Assembly: GCA_964006375.1 (NCBI GenBank)
Contig: OZ023267.1
Location: 14,914,846-14,978,845, forward strand
Direction of reading: 5' to 3'
DNA from: Tillus elongatus
Lineage: Eukaryota; Arthropoda; Insecta; Coleoptera; Cleridae
Length of the DNA stretch: 64,000 nucleotides
Shown here: positions 63,180-64,000 of the stretch, in pieces
How the letters are laid out: every line of letters starts with the position of its first letter
Numbering within the stretch: the first letter of the stretch is position 1
Notes under the pieces: generated by a model
What the model was told of the DNA's origin: nothing
Database searches by the model: none
What the model saw: the letters and a program-made list of their open reading frames with translations, nothing else
Position numbers and translations under genes: made by a program

Positions 63180-63388
63180 TCACTGCGCAATAAACAAACG
63201 ATCGTTCTTAGACGACAACTTTACTTCGGACTAGTTCGTTTACCTTGACGCGATATAAATATACGGGATCTAGTTTTTTATGTTAGAATTTTTCTTCCTC
63301 TGAAGATGTTGACATTGTCAACGAAACGATCGTAAGGTCTCTGAAATATGTGTTGTGGTGATTTGGGTGTTCTCCAAGTGTACTTATT
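63180..63388. repeat. Penelope terminal repeat, right arm with hammerhead-like core
   Basis: On the plus strand the core is ctgaaga (63300-63306), one extra t, stem gttgac (63308-63313), loop att, gtcaac (63317-63322), gaaac, then gatcgta with possible cleavage after 63334. The short third stem acg/cgt with a two-base loop is typical of the minimal hammerheads in Penelope elements. Three bases (cct/agg) can pair as stem I. Confidence 0.8.
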
Positions 63389-64000
63389 TCTGTTATTATT
63401 TTTGTTTTTGTTATTCATATGGATATGGTTTACACATAATACTGTCAGTTGTGCTATTTGTATTTTTAGGTATAAGTTAACTTTGTTCAATAAAATCTCT
63501 GATTTACGCCTGAATACGATTGAATTTTATTTGGATGAATGTACCCCACCCGATGGCCGAAACTACCTCACCGATGGGGTAGATTCACCTGTTTGTCGAT
63601 GTTTTTTTTCGTATTCAATAAAAAAAATATCTTAGGATATAAGAGTTGCACCTTGCGAAAAACCTAGACAAATGTCCACACTAACTTTTGGATACACAAT
63701 TTTTTTTAATTGGTTACTGATTTTTCAAAATATGTAATTTAATAGAGTAAGTAGACGAATGTACCACCTGTTCCCCTATGTTTAGATTTTGAAATAAAAA
63801 TTTTAATATCTGTCAAGATTTGCTTCCCTCCCACTCCTACAGCTTGCGAGTGTTTGACGCCATACTTTTTTGATAGCATTTTATATGAGCAATAACCACG
63901 CTTAGTCTTAATCTGTTAGTATGTATAGTTTTTTAAATAAAAATGTAAATAACTTTCAAAATGTACTCCCCTCCCATCTCTTCTACGGCTTGCGAGTGCT
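63389..64000. other. AT-rich sequence, nothing recognised
   Basis: The frame 63348-63635 has a hydrophobic start and no recognised motif. No repeat termini found. Two related phrases with ctcccctcc(c)a...gcttgcgagtg near 63822-63852 and 63967-64000 indicate a tandem repeat with a period of about 145 bp running off the end. Confidence 0.4.

Overview
The window looks like nuclear DNA of an insect. It is AT-rich, crowded with transposon relics, and carries interrupted genes with GT-AG introns. I cannot name the order or species from sequence alone. The only clear host gene is a polycystin-2 (Pkd2) ion-channel gene on the minus strand. It has four coding exons at 34829-34364, 29003-28732, 24971-24697 and 7737-6729. 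Codon phases match at every junction, giving a predicted 673-residue protein with six membrane segments, the TOP domain, the pore and a C-terminal coiled coil. A poly(A) signal follows the stop at 6617-6622. A CRE and an E-box lie about 125-140 bp upstream of the start codon.

Nearly everything else is mobile or repetitive DNA, much of it inside the Pkd2 introns. Region 1-6.6 kb, downstream of Pkd2: a mariner-type transposase scrap, a perfect palindrome, a deleted LOA fragment and a hAT element with recognisable termini. Intron 3 (7.7-24.7 kb): a pogo element with a PHD finger (8050-10654), a foldback element, a Tc1/mariner-type element with very long inverted repeats (11452-13696), a jockey 3' fragment, and an I-like RNase H relic split by a full-length LOA-type retrotransposon with two open reading frames and a clear target duplication (18803-24042). 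Intron 2 (25.0-28.7 kb): a Penelope-terminus fragment, a 134-bp 28S rRNA fragment containing the R2 and R1 target sites, a hAT deletion derivative, and LOA and jockey scraps. Intron 1 (29.0-34.4 kb): foldback modules around (TA)n, nested MITEs and Penelope fragments.

Upstream of Pkd2 (35-64 kb) lie composite (TA)n repeats, a 170-bp satellite arranged as two arms in opposite orientation (39.65-44.05 kb), a tRNA-derived SINE, several 5'-truncated jockey copies, a second pogo relic split by a jockey insertion, and a Penelope fragment with 209-bp inverted terminal repeats, a GIY-YIG endonuclease domain and hammerhead-ribozyme-like cores.

The most unusual signals are the following: hammerhead-like cores with compensatory stem changes among Penelope copies; a composite repeat family built from hairpin termini and (TA)n arrays; the inverted satellite; the mariner whose terminal repeat contains the end of its own transposase gene; the intronic 28S fragment; and the apparently intact LOA element. 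Family assignments rest on motifs recognised by eye. No database search was run.
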